Below are positions 1 to 8,195 of a DNA stretch of 64,000 nt, one piece after another. This DNA is from Brucella anthropi ATCC 49188 (GTDB taxonomy: Bacteria > Pseudomonadota > Alphaproteobacteria > Rhizobiales > Rhizobiaceae): contig NC_009667.1 of assembly GCF_000017405.1 (NCBI RefSeq), positions 1,970,001 through 2,034,000 of the forward strand. The letters run 5' to 3'. The first letter of the stretch is position 1, and every line of letters begins with the position of its first letter. Below the pieces are notes generated by a model. The model was not told the origin of the DNA. It saw only the letters and a list, made by a program, of their open reading frames with translations, and searched no databases. The position numbers were made by a program, and so were the translations under genes.

Positions 1-1160
1 GGCGGAGAGCTGGAGCCATAGGTCAGGTAATAGCTCAACACTGGCGGGACGATAAGCGCTACGACAGCGCTCACGACAGCGAAGTCGATCAAGGCCCTGT
101 TTCCGGTCCTGTAACGAGCAAAAAGGCTTGCCATCAGTGCCGGAGTGAGGAACAGAACGGGCTGCAGCCAGCGATCTTTCACGTTGTTTGCGCCGGTGGC
201 GATAACGCCAACGAGAACAATAACCAGTCCGACTAGGATCAGGAGCCGCAGGAATTTCTCGCCGGTGGTGAGCGGAACGGAGGGGGCGGTTTTCTTCTGC
301 CAGTGAATGAGTGCGATGATACCCGCGATTGCCAGGGCAAGGATCGAGAACAGAAAGGCTGCTTCTATCAGGCTCTCGACGCCCATCAGCCGGTCGAAGA
401 AGACATTGCCGGAAGCGCCGATTTCAAACTTACTCGCGCGCGCCATGACGCTGGATTTGTGTGCGAACATCCAGAGCGCAGTTGGTCCGAAGCAGATGGC
501 GAATGCCAGAATCGTAACGAAACTCAGCTTGGAGAGCAGTATCCGGCGGTATTCGGGAATGAGAAGTCCTGTCATGATCAGCATGATCAGGAAGAATGAG
601 GCATTGAATTTGCCGAGGATAGCCGCAGCCATCGCGATGCCTAATGCGGCGGCAGAGACGACACTGCGCCTGCGCATATGCCAGGCAAAGGCCAGGAAGG
701 CCCAGCCACAACCGGCGGTGCCTGCAACTGAATGGGTCAGGGCGCGTTGTGATTCCCAGCCGATTTGCGGGATGAGAAACAGACCAAGCATACCGGCTGA
801 CGCGACAATGCGCGAAAAACCGAGCAGTCTCATAGCGCCGTAAACGCTTAGGAACAGGCTTGCAAGAATGCTGAATTTCACGATCTGGAGTGTGAACATC
901 GATGTGCCCAGCACCGATGCAACCAGATTGGTAATCCAGGTATAGAGAGGGGGTTGTGATCCGCCATACCCCCAGTCCAGGTAGCCGATATTGGCCAGCT
1001 GCTCGGCGTCATCAAGGCCTGCGCCGTTGGAAACAACGGTGACAAGAATGGTTTGGAACGCGAAATAGCACAGCACGAAAATTACAGCCAAAGGCAGGCC
1101 GAAAAGTTTCTTATCGGCAGTGGAAACAGCGGTGGCTGGTCGTTGTGCAGTCAAATTCAT
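1..1160 (-). CDS. GT39/ArnT-like membrane glycosyltransferase, partial
   Basis: The reading frame is open from an ATG at 1160 to the left edge of the window, so the C-terminus is missing. The visible 386 residues contain many hydrophobic helices. Near the N-terminus an acidic D-D-A-E motif in the first luminal loop is followed about 20 residues later by QPPLYTW, the pattern of the GT39/GT83 group (PMT/ArnT-like), which transfers sugars from polyprenyl-phosphate donors at the periplasmic face. The acidic pair is the expected catalytic site. A CAGGG sequence lies just upstream of the start. The acceptor (lipid A, protein or other) cannot be told from sequence. No neighbouring envelope gene helps. 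Family call is fairly secure; specific function is open. Confidence 0.8.
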   Translation of the reverse strand, partial: MNLTAQRPATAVSTADKKLFGLPLAVIFVLCYFAFQTILVTVVSNGAGLDDAEQLANIGYLDWGYGGSQPPLYTWITNLVASVLGTSMFTLQIVKFSILASLFLSVYGAMRLLGFSRIVASAGMLGLFLIPQIGWESQRALTHSVAGTAGCGWAFLAFAWHMRRRSVVSAAALGIAMAAAILGKFNASFFLIMLIMTGLLIPEYRRILLSKLSFVTILAFAICFGPTALWMFAHKSSVMARASKFEIGASGNVFFDRLMGVESLIEAAFLFSILALAIAGIIALIHWQKKTAPSVPLTTGEKFLRLLILVGLVIVLVGVIATGANNVKDRWLQPVLFLTPALMASLFARYRTGNRALIDFAVVSAVVALIVPPVLSYYLTYGSSSP

Positions 1161-1569
1161 TGCCCTGAATAAAAATCACCTGTGTAGCAGGCTTCATTGG
1201 AAGCGCTCTGCATTTCACAGGATTATGTCCGGATTTCAATCGAACAGCTCTAAATGCTTTGTAACAAAGGCGTGTAATTGTGCATTCCCTGATGATCAAG
1301 GGCAACGGGCCAGTTTCAGGCAACTATTTGTAGGTTCAAATGGCAAAAACCGCGCTGCCAGAGGTGCACGGTTTTGCCAATTACGCATGGCATCTCCGCC
1401 GAACAATACACTGGCGGGATATACTGAGCTCCGGTACGCAGTACCAGATCCGGAGCGTTGAGCCGGGTGAACCCGTCTCGTGCTCCTTTCTAGCCCAACA
1501 TCGTTACCGTACGGTTATCAGAGACTTAAGCAAATCTAAACAATGCGATTTTTTTGCGTGGGCAATTGT
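1161..1569. other. Intergenic region, no gene seen
   Basis: About 410 bases between the glycosyltransferase start and the end of mmsB. Short open frames here have no ribosome binding site and no recognisable protein. An imperfect stem-loop at about 1339-1378 (GGCAAAAACCG facing CGGTTTTGCC) lies downstream of mmsB on the minus strand and could be its transcript end, but it lacks a clear T-tract. The promoter of the glycosyltransferase should also lie here; I could not define it. Confidence 0.5.
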
Positions 1570-2460
1570 TTAATCTGCTCCAGATTTGGAGCGCAGGTAA
1601 TTGATGATGCCTGAGAAGTCTTCGGCGCCATGGCCTTCACCATCAAAAAGACTGTAAAGTTCCTGTGCATGTGCGCCGAGCGGTGTTTCAGCGCCAGCGC
1701 TTTGCGCGGCTTCCTGCGAGAGCTTGAGGTCTTTCAGCATCAAAGCTGCCGCAAAACCGGGTTTATAGTCGCGGTTTGCAGGTGATGTTGGAACCGGTCC
1801 CGGAACCGGACAGTAGGTTGTCAGTGACCAGCATTGCCCCGATGATGTTGACGCCACATCGAAGAGCGCTTGGTGGGACAGGCCCAGTTTCTCAGCCAGA
1901 ACAAAGGCCTCGCTGACACCGATCATCGATATGCCGAGGATCATGTTGTTGCAGATTTTCGCCGCTTGTCCTGCGCCGTCACCGCCGCAATGCACGATCT
2001 TTCCAGCCATTGGCTGCAGGATCGGCTCCCCGCGTGTGAATGCGTCGTCGCTACCGCCAGCCATGAAAGTCAATGTCCCTGCGGAAGCGCCACCGGTGCC
2101 GCCGGAAACAGGCGCATCAATGGAAAGATGTCCGTGGCTTGCGGCCAGCTCATGTGCCTTGCGTGCTGAATCTACATCGATTGTCGAGCAGTCGATGAAA
2201 AGTGAGTCTTTTCGAGCATTTGGTGCAATGTCCTCATAGACGGAGAGAACGTGCTTTCCGGCGGGCAGCATGGTGATCACCACGTCAACGTCGGCAACCG
2301 CATCCTGCGCGCTCGAGGCTATCGAGAGACCATTGGCCTTTGCCTCATCGAGATGTTGCGGCAGGAGGTCGAAGCCGCGAACGGTGTGACCGGCTTTCAC
2401 GAGGTTGGCGGCCATCGGGCCACCCATATTGCCAAGGCCGATAAATGCTATTGTGGCCAT
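1570..2460 (-). CDS. mmsB: 3-hydroxyisobutyrate dehydrogenase
   Basis: This 296-residue protein oxidises 3-hydroxyisobutyrate to methylmalonate semialdehyde with NAD in valine catabolism. The Rossmann motif GLGNMG is at residues 8-13. The substrate-binding motif DAPVSGG is at 115-121, and the catalytic lysine is K168 within GAGQAAKICNN. The length is normal for the family. ATG start with GGGAGGA about 8 bases upstream. It follows the acyl-CoA dehydrogenase gene by 35 bases on the same strand, which supports a valine-degradation operon in which the dehydrogenase acts on isobutyryl-CoA. The other enzymes of the pathway, such as mmsA, are not in the window. Related beta-hydroxyacid dehydrogenases (tartronate semialdehyde reductase) share these motifs, but the neighbour argues for mmsB. 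Confidence 0.93.
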   Translation of the reverse strand: MATIAFIGLGNMGGPMAANLVKAGHTVRGFDLLPQHLDEAKANGLSIASSAQDAVADVDVVITMLPAGKHVLSVYEDIAPNARKDSLFIDCSTIDVDSARKAHELAASHGHLSIDAPVSGGTGGASAGTLTFMAGGSDDAFTRGEPILQPMAGKIVHCGGDGAGQAAKICNNMILGISMIGVSEAFVLAEKLGLSHQALFDVASTSSGQCWSLTTYCPVPGPVPTSPANRDYKPGFAAALMLKDLKLSQEAAQSAGAETPLGAHAQELYSLFDGEGHGAEDFSGIINYLRSKSGAD

Positions 2461-2495
2461 AAAAAATTCCTCCCTTGGCGGTTACTAATTCAGAA

Positions 2496-3653
2496 CTAGC
2501 GTCCGATCATCTGGCGTGCGATGATCACACGCATGATCTCGTTCGTACCTTCGAGGATCTGGTGTACGCGCAGATCGCGGACAAGCTTTTCGATCCCGTA
2601 TTCATGCAGATAGCCGTAGCCGCCGAAGAGCTGCAGCGCTTCGTTCGCCACATTGAAACCCGTGTCAGTGACAAAGCGCTTGGCCATTGCCGACCATTTG
2701 CCCGCATCGTGGGTTTTTCGATCAAGCTTGCTGGCAGCGGAGTAAAGAAGAAGGCGTGACGCGGAGAGTTCCGTCTCCATGTCCGCCAGGCGGAATTGCA
2801 GCGCTTGAAAACGGTCAATTGTCTGACCGAAGGCTTTGCGCTGGCTGCAATATTCCAGTGACTTGTCGAGCGCCGATTGCGCGCCGCCGAGCGAACAGGC
2901 AGCAATATTGAGCCGACCGCCGTCAAGCCCGGCCATCGCTATGCGAAACCCTGTTCCTTCTTCACCGAGAAGGTTTTCAGCCGGGACGCGACAATTGTCG
3001 AAAATGACGGTTCTTGTCGGTTGTGCGTTCCAGCCCATCTTGAATTCATTTGCACCAAACGAAAGGCCGGGTGCATCTTTTGGCACAACGATGGTGGAAA
3101 TCCCCTTGGGGCCGTCCTCGCCGGTACGCACCATCGTCACATAGACATCCGTGGCGCCTGCACCGGAAATGAACTGCTTGGAACCGTTGAGGATATAATG
3201 ATCGCCATCGCGTGTAGCGCGTGTTCTGAGCGCCGCCGCATCCGAACCCGATCCGGGCTCGGTCAGGCAGTAGCTGGCAAGCCATTCCATTGACGTGAGC
3301 TTTGGCAGAAAGCGCAGGCGCTGTTCGTCATTGCCGAAAGTGTCGATCATCCATGCGGCCATGTTGTGGATGGAGACGAAAGCCGAGAATGAAGGGCATG
3401 CAGTTGCCAGTGCCTCAAAAATGAGAACTGCGTCGAGCCGCTTCAGCTCCGAGCCGCCCACATCTTCACGCACATAAATGCCGCCCATGCCGAGCGGTCC
3501 AGTCTCTTGCAATACGTCGACGGGGAAATGCTTGTCGCGGTCCCATTGCAATGCATGCGGGGCAACGCGATCACTGGCGAAGGCTCGCGCCATGTCCTGA
3601 ATGGCAAGCTGATCTTCGTTCAGTTCGTACTGGTTCTGGTCGGCAGCATCCAT
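2496..3653 (-). CDS. Acyl-CoA dehydrogenase, probably isobutyryl-CoA dehydrogenase
   Basis: A 385-residue FAD acyl-CoA dehydrogenase. The family pattern is complete: an N-terminal helical domain, the flavin-contact strand YCLTEPGSGSDAA, and the C-terminal LEGTNEIMR, whose glutamate (about residue 368) is the usual catalytic base. I chose the ATG at 3653 because AGGGAGG sits 6 bases upstream; an in-frame codon 24 bases further up lacks such a site. It is followed closely by mmsB, so it probably converts isobutyryl-CoA to methacrylyl-CoA in valine breakdown. Short/branched-chain acyl-CoA or butyryl-CoA specificity cannot be excluded from sequence alone. The gene is divergent from cobQ across about 180 bases that must hold both promoters. 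Confidence 0.88.
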   Translation of the reverse strand: MDAADQNQYELNEDQLAIQDMARAFASDRVAPHALQWDRDKHFPVDVLQETGPLGMGGIYVREDVGGSELKRLDAVLIFEALATACPSFSAFVSIHNMAAWMIDTFGNDEQRLRFLPKLTSMEWLASYCLTEPGSGSDAAALRTRATRDGDHYILNGSKQFISGAGATDVYVTMVRTGEDGPKGISTIVVPKDAPGLSFGANEFKMGWNAQPTRTVIFDNCRVPAENLLGEEGTGFRIAMAGLDGGRLNIAACSLGGAQSALDKSLEYCSQRKAFGQTIDRFQALQFRLADMETELSASRLLLYSAASKLDRKTHDAGKWSAMAKRFVTDTGFNVANEALQLFGGYGYLHEYGIEKLVRDLRVHQILEGTNEIMRVIIARQMIGR

Positions 3654-3834
3654 GGTTTCCTCCCTGTAGCACCGCACCTTTTCACCGGACTAGATCATAA
3701 CCGTGTGAGACTGCCAACGCTCCATTGGAATAATGTTGCTCACATTTGTAATAAACTGATGCGCATTTTTGCATAGACGCTCGCCGATTGAGGTCCCGTT
3801 GCCAGAAAGTTCAGTTTAAGCTACGCAGCAGTCC

Positions 3835-5286
3835 ATGGCACGCGCAATCATGTTTCAGGGAACGGGTTCGGACGTCGGCAAAAGTGTTCTTGTTGCCGGA
3901 CTATGCCGGGTTGCGCGCAATCGCGGCCTGAATGTTCGACCGTTTAAGCCGCAAAACATGTCCAACAATGCGGCAGTCAGCGACGATGGTGGCGAAATTG
4001 GTCGGGCGCAGTGGTTGCAGGCGCTGGCTTGCGGTGTGCCGTCGTCTGTCCATATGAATCCGGTACTCCTCAAACCGCAGACTGACATGGGTAGTCAGGT
4101 TATCGTCCAGGGACAAGTGCGAGGCGAGGCGCGCGGGCGCTATTATCAGGAATTGAAACCGCAGCTCATGGCGGCTGTCATGGAATCCTTCGCCAGGGTC
4201 AGCGAAGGCGCGGACCTTGTGCTGGTGGAAGGGGCGGGGTCACCAGCTGAAATCAATCTGCGGGCCGGTGATATCGCCAATATGGGGTTTGCCACACAGG
4301 CCGATGTCCCGGTTGTTCTGGTCGGTGACATAGACAGAGGTGGCGTGATTGCGTCTCTCGTCGGCACGCACACAATTCTGTCCGAACAGGACCGCGCCAT
4401 GGTTCGCGGATTTCTGATCAACAAGTTCCGGGGCGATATTTCGCTTTTTGATGACGGGCTGGCTGCCATTACCCGGTTTACCGGCTGGCGTTCTTTCGGC
4501 GTTGTCCCGTGGCTGAAAGCGGTATCGAGACTGCCAGCCGAAGATTCTGTCGTTCTTGAACGTGCCGTTCGCGGAGACAAGAAGTCGCTCGTGGTTGCTG
4601 TGCCGATGTTGCCGCGCATTGCCAACTTCGATGATCTTGATCCGCTAAAGGCTGAACCGGATGTAGAAGTGGTCATGGTGCCGCCTGGTTCGAGCATTCC
4701 CGGCGATGCGGGCCTTGTCGTTCTGCCGGGGACAAAGTCCACGATAGCCGATATGCAGGCGGTTCGGGACAATGGCTGGGATCGCCAATTATCTGCCCAC
4801 GTGAAACGAGGCGGTCATGTGCTTGGTATCTGCGGCGGGTTCCAGATGCTTGGTCACCACATCAGCGACCCTGCTGGTATCGAGGGGCATGTACGCGACA
4901 TTGATGGTCTTGGGCTGCTCGATATCGAAACGGTGATGGAACCTGAAAAAGTGGTCCGCAACGTGCAGGCGACCGCGCTTCTCCATAATGTGCCGCTGGA
5001 GGGCTATGAAATCCATATCGGCCGCACGACTGGACCGGATATGGGGTGGCCTTTCGCTCGAATTGGCGAGCATGACGACGGAGCCATATCACCAGATGGG
5101 CGCATCATGGGGACCTATCTCCACGGTGTTTTCAATGCGGATGAATTTCGCCGGAGATTTCTGCAGAATCTTGGTGTGCAGAGCAGTTCAGTGAACTATC
5201 GCGCCGGCGTTGAAGCTGCATTGGATGAACTGGCCGAAGGGCTGGAAGCATGTCTCGATATCGATGCACTGTTTAATTTGAAATGA
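3835..5286 (+). CDS. cobQ: Cobyric acid synthase (glutamine-hydrolysing)
   Basis: CobQ amidates the b, d, e and g carboxylates of adenosylcobyrinic acid a,c-diamide using glutamine and ATP. The 483-residue length is typical. The N-terminal ATP-binding domain has the P-loop GTGSDVGKS at residues 9-17. The C-terminal class I-type glutamine amidotransferase domain has its nucleophile C333 in GICGGFQ and H430 in TYLHGVF. ATG start; no strong Shine-Dalgarno sequence is visible. It lies alone between the divergent acyl-CoA dehydrogenase gene and the cobalamin riboswitch, so the riboswitch does not control it. It works on the product of CobB, CobN and CobO, all in this window, and feeds CobD. Confidence 0.97.
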   Translation: MARAIMFQGTGSDVGKSVLVAGLCRVARNRGLNVRPFKPQNMSNNAAVSDDGGEIGRAQWLQALACGVPSSVHMNPVLLKPQTDMGSQVIVQGQVRGEARGRYYQELKPQLMAAVMESFARVSEGADLVLVEGAGSPAEINLRAGDIANMGFATQADVPVVLVGDIDRGGVIASLVGTHTILSEQDRAMVRGFLINKFRGDISLFDDGLAAITRFTGWRSFGVVPWLKAVSRLPAEDSVVLERAVRGDKKSLVVAVPMLPRIANFDDLDPLKAEPDVEVVMVPPGSSIPGDAGLVVLPGTKSTIADMQAVRDNGWDRQLSAHVKRGGHVLGICGGFQMLGHHISDPAGIEGHVRDIDGLGLLDIETVMEPEKVVRNVQATALLHNVPLEGYEIHIGRTTGPDMGWPFARIGEHDDGAISPDGRIMGTYLHGVFNADEFRRRFLQNLGVQSSSVNYRAGVEAALDELAEGLEACLDIDALFNLK

Positions 5287-5346
5287 GGTCGTCAATCATC
5301 GGTCGCGATTGACGACGATGGGGCGAAAGCCTAGTGTCGAAACCAT

Positions 5347-5561
5347 GCAACAGGTTTTTGCCGGGACGAATCCCGGCAATACCAAAAAGGGAATGCGACG
5401 GACGGACCCAATCCGGGCGTCTTTATCGCAGCCGACCCCGCGACTGTAGAGCGGAGAGGGATGAGGCAAACCGGGCAACCGGTAACCACTGGAGGCTGCA
5501 AAGCTTCTGGGAAGGTAGCTTCAATCCCCGCGACCCGTGAGCCAGGAGACCTGCCTGTTGC
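5347..5561 (+). promoter_or_regulatory. Cobalamin (B12) riboswitch
   Basis: The leader contains the full set of conserved B12-element blocks in order: an AAGGGAA-type block at 5387, CCGCGACTGTAGAGCG near 5436, an ACCACTGG block near 5486, CTGGGAAGG at 5506, and the B12 box GAGCCAGGAGACCTGCC at 5539-5555. The ends pair (AACAGG at 5349 with CCTGTT at 5554), giving the closing stem. It sits 62 bases before cbtB. That intervening stretch can form hairpins (GGGC/GCCC at 5566-5578 and GGGA/TCCC near 5588-5601) that could act as the expression platform. Adenosylcobalamin binding should switch off cbtB-cbtA-cobU-cobW-cobN-cobO and the EamA gene. It matches the Rfam class RF00174 by eye. Confidence 0.96.
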
Positions 5562-5623
5562 GTGAGGGCATTGAGCCCGAACCCCATGGGAGGTTTTTCC
5601 CTGCTGCCTGCACGGAGGTTGTC

Positions 5624-5812
5624 ATGGCTGCACGTACTCAAAATTCTGTTTCCAGCACACTCGCAATGCCGCTCGCTGCCCGTCTGGGCACGGCTGTGGT
5701 TTCACTGCTTCTCGGCGCGTTCCTGATCTACGGCGTAGGGCTTGCCCATTCTGATACGTTGCACGATTCAGCGCACGATACGCGCCATTCCTATGGTTTT
5801 CCCTGCCACTGA
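5624..5812 (+). CDS. cbtB: Cobalt transporter subunit CbtB
   Basis: A 62-residue protein with one membrane helix (about residues 18-40) followed by a histidine-rich tail ending in RHSYGFPCH. This layout, one helix plus a C-terminal metal-ligand patch, is the CbtB family. It partners CbtA for cobalt uptake in bacteria that lack the CbiMNQO system. Start is the ATG with GGAGG 4 bases upstream. It is the first gene after the B12 riboswitch, which is the usual setting for cbtB. The longer upstream open frame runs through the riboswitch and is not coding. Confidence 0.92.
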   Translation: MAARTQNSVSSTLAMPLAARLGTAVVSLLLGAFLIYGVGLAHSDTLHDSAHDTRHSYGFPCH

Positions 5813-5897
5813 GCAGTTTAACATCTTTCGGAATTGAAGCTGAGCAAAGCTCGATGGTGGACGGCCATCGGCGCGAAATTGCTATTGAGGGACAGAA

Positions 5898-6611
5898 ATG
5901 TTGATCCGTTATTTGTTGGCGACGCTTGCTGCCGGGCTTTTGGCCGGGCTGCTGGTTACTCCCGCCATGTATTTGAAGACAGTGCCTTTGATCCTGCAGG
6001 CCGAAACCTATGAAGATGCTGGCGGTGGCCATAGTCACGGCGAGGCGGAAGCCACACCGCATGATCATGGTGCCGCTGCCGAAAGTGCCGAGGAAGAAGG
6101 GGCTGAATTACCATTTGGGCGGTTGGGCAATACGATCCTTGCCAATCTCGTAGCAGGTGCAGGTTTCGCCTTGCTGCTTGGTGGCGTGGCTTTGCTTCTC
6201 GGACGCCGCATTACGGTGCAGAATGGGATTTATTGGGGCGTTGCCGGTTTCTTCGCGGCCGCGTTTCTGCCTGCATTGGGTTTATCGCCGGAATTACCGG
6301 CAATGCCTGCGGCTGATCTGGCTGAACGTCAGCTCTGGTGGCTCGCTACCGTGGTGCTGAGCGGTTTAGGCCTCTATCTCATCGTGTTGCGCCAGGAAAT
6401 CTGGGCAAAGACCCTCGGTCTGGTGCTGATCGTGGCGCCGCATCTTTATGGTGCTCCGCATCCCGAAGACATCTCGTCACCGATTCCATCACTGCTTGCT
6501 TCGCAATATGCGGTCGCATCGCTGGCGACGAACCTGTTCATGTGGGCCGTGATCGGCCTCGCACTTGGCTGGTTCATCCAGCACTACGCATCGTCCGAGA
6601 TTGAGGGCTGA
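5898..6611 (+). CDS. cbtA: Cobalt transporter subunit CbtA
   Basis: A 237-residue membrane protein with about five hydrophobic segments. Between helices one and two there is a His/Glu-rich loop (about residues 38-62, with HSH and HDH motifs) suited to capturing cobalt. The pattern and the pairing with cbtB identify CbtA. ATG start with GAGGGACA just upstream. The stop codon overlaps the start of cobU (ATG at 6611), which implies translational coupling. Expression should follow the riboswitch. Biochemical evidence for this family rests largely on comparative genomics, so direct cobalt transport is inferred. Confidence 0.92.
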   Translation: MLIRYLLATLAAGLLAGLLVTPAMYLKTVPLILQAETYEDAGGGHSHGEAEATPHDHGAAAESAEEEGAELPFGRLGNTILANLVAGAGFALLLGGVALLLGRRITVQNGIYWGVAGFFAAAFLPALGLSPELPAMPAADLAERQLWWLATVVLSGLGLYLIVLRQEIWAKTLGLVLIVAPHLYGAPHPEDISSPIPSLLASQYAVASLATNLFMWAVIGLALGWFIQHYASSEIEG

Positions 6612-7138
6612 TGAAAATGGCTTCGCCGGGAAAATCGGTTCTGGTTCTTGGCGGAGCCCGTTCGGGTAAGTCGTCCTATGCCGAGAAAATGGTTGAATCC
6701 TCGGGACTTCAGCCACTCTATCTGGCAACAGGACGTGCCTTCGACAAGGAAATGGAAAACCGCATTGCCATTCATCGCGACCGACGTGGTTCCGAATGGC
6801 AGACGGTGGAGGAGCCACTCGATCTGGTCGGTGCACTGACATTGAATGCTGCTGCGGATCGGTTCGTGCTGGTCGATTGTTTGACCCTGTGGCTGACCAA
6901 TCTGATGATGGCCGAGCGCGATATAGCGACAGAGACGGCAAGTCTTGTCGCCATGCTGCCGGATCTTGCCGGGCCTGTGGTTTTTGTTTCGAACGAAGTT
7001 GGACTAGGGATCGTGCCCGAAAATCGCATGGCACGGGAATTTCGCGATCATGCAGGCTTTCTGCATCAGGCAGTGGCCGCGATTGCGGATGAAGTTTATT
7101 TCATGGCGGCAGGGTTGCCGCTCAGGATGAAGGGATAA
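6611..7138 (+). CDS. cobU: Adenosylcobinamide kinase / adenosylcobinamide-phosphate guanylyltransferase
   Basis: A 175-residue enzyme (CobP in Pseudomonas denitrificans naming) that phosphorylates adenosylcobinamide and then attaches GMP to give adenosylcobinamide-GDP. The P-loop GGARSGKS is at residues 14-21, and the guanylylation-site histidine region IAIHRDRRG follows near residue 55. The length is normal. It begins inside the cbtA stop codon and ends 4 bases before cobW. It takes the product of CobD (cbiB-type), encoded about 16 kb away. The final steps that add the lower ligand are not encoded in the window. Confidence 0.95.
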   Translation: MKMASPGKSVLVLGGARSGKSSYAEKMVESSGLQPLYLATGRAFDKEMENRIAIHRDRRGSEWQTVEEPLDLVGALTLNAAADRFVLVDCLTLWLTNLMMAERDIATETASLVAMLPDLAGPVVFVSNEVGLGIVPENRMAREFRDHAGFLHQAVAAIADEVYFMAAGLPLRMKG

Positions 7139-7142
7139 ATCG

Positions 7143-8192
7143 ATGCAGGGACAGAAAATTCCCGCAACAGTCATCACGGGTTTTCTCGGATCGGGCAAAA
7201 CGACGATGATCCGCAACCTGTTGGAAAACGCCAATGGAAAACGCATTGCGTTGATCATCAATGAGTTCGGCGACCTCGGTGTCGATGGCGGTATTCTGAA
7301 AGGTTGCGGTATCGAGACTTGCCGCGAAGAAGATGTGATCGAACTCAACAATGGTTGCATCTGCTGCACCGTTGCCGATGACTTCATCCCGACCATGACC
7401 AAGCTTCTGGACCGCGCTGATCGCCCCGATCATATCGTGATCGAGACGTCCGGTCTGGCATTGCCGCAGCCGTTGGTCGCGGCTTTCAACTGGCCAGAAA
7501 TCAAGACGCAGGTAACAGTCGACGGTGTAGTAACCGTGATCGACGCCGCAGCGGTGGCCGAGGGGCGTTTTGCCGATGACCACGACAAGGTGGATGCGCA
7601 GCGCGCAGCGGACGAATCTCTTGACCATGAAAGCCCCTTGGAGGAACTTTTTGAGGATCAGATTCATGCAGCCGATCTGATTGTTCTCAACAAAGCTGAC
7701 CTGATCGACGCCTCAAGGCTGGATAGTGTGAAAGCCGATGTGGCCGAGCGTTCGCCCCGCCGCGTGAATATGGTTCCTGCGAGCTTTGGCAAGCTTGGGG
7801 CTGATGTTCTGCTCGGCCTCGGCGTTGGCACGGAAGACGACATCGCCAACCGCAAATCCCACCATGAAATCCATCATGCAGATGGACATGAGCACGATCA
7901 TGACGAGTTCGAGAGCTTCGTAGTCGAAGTGGGCTCTGTGGGCGATCCCAAGCTGTTCACGGAAAAGCTGAAAGCGGTCATTGCGGAACACGATATTCTT
8001 CGTTTGAAGGGCTTTGTCGATGTGCCGGGCAAGCCGATGCGACTGGTCGTGCAGGCGGTTGGTCCGCGTATTGAGCATTATTTCGACCGTCCATGGGGCA
8101 AGGATGAAGCGCGCTCCACGCGACTGGTCGTGATCGGGTTGCATGATATCGATGAAGCAGCCATCGCCAAGGCCGTGAAAGACGCTGTCTGA
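7143..8192 (+). CDS. cobW: CobW GTP-dependent metal chaperone
   Basis: A 349-residue G3E GTPase. The P-loop GFLGSGKTT is at residues 13-21, the metal-binding C-x-C-C motif is at C72, C74 and C75, and NKADL gives guanine specificity. A histidine-rich linker at about residues 239-256 precedes the CobW C-terminal domain. CobW is thought to deliver Co(II) to the cobaltochelatase CobN, whose gene follows after 3 bases. The His-rich insert fits metal handling. Its position in a riboswitch-controlled cobalt transport and insertion operon separates it from zinc-linked COG0523 paralogues. Confidence 0.95.
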   Translation: MQGQKIPATVITGFLGSGKTTMIRNLLENANGKRIALIINEFGDLGVDGGILKGCGIETCREEDVIELNNGCICCTVADDFIPTMTKLLDRADRPDHIVIETSGLALPQPLVAAFNWPEIKTQVTVDGVVTVIDAAAVAEGRFADDHDKVDAQRAADESLDHESPLEELFEDQIHAADLIVLNKADLIDASRLDSVKADVAERSPRRVNMVPASFGKLGADVLLGLGVGTEDDIANRKSHHEIHHADGHEHDHDEFESFVVEVGSVGDPKLFTEKLKAVIAEHDILRLKGFVDVPGKPMRLVVQAVGPRIEHYFDRPWGKDEARSTRLVVIGLHDIDEAAIAKAVKDAV

Positions 8193-8195
8193 CCG

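Noticed and set aside
1120..1461. A 113-codon frame between the glycosyltransferase and mmsB
   Set aside because: No ribosome site, no recognisable sequence, and it begins antisense to the glycosyltransferase start.
5537..5623. An upstream extension of cbtB
   Set aside because: It begins in the B12 box of the riboswitch; the ATG at 5624 has a good ribosome site and gives the normal CbtB length.
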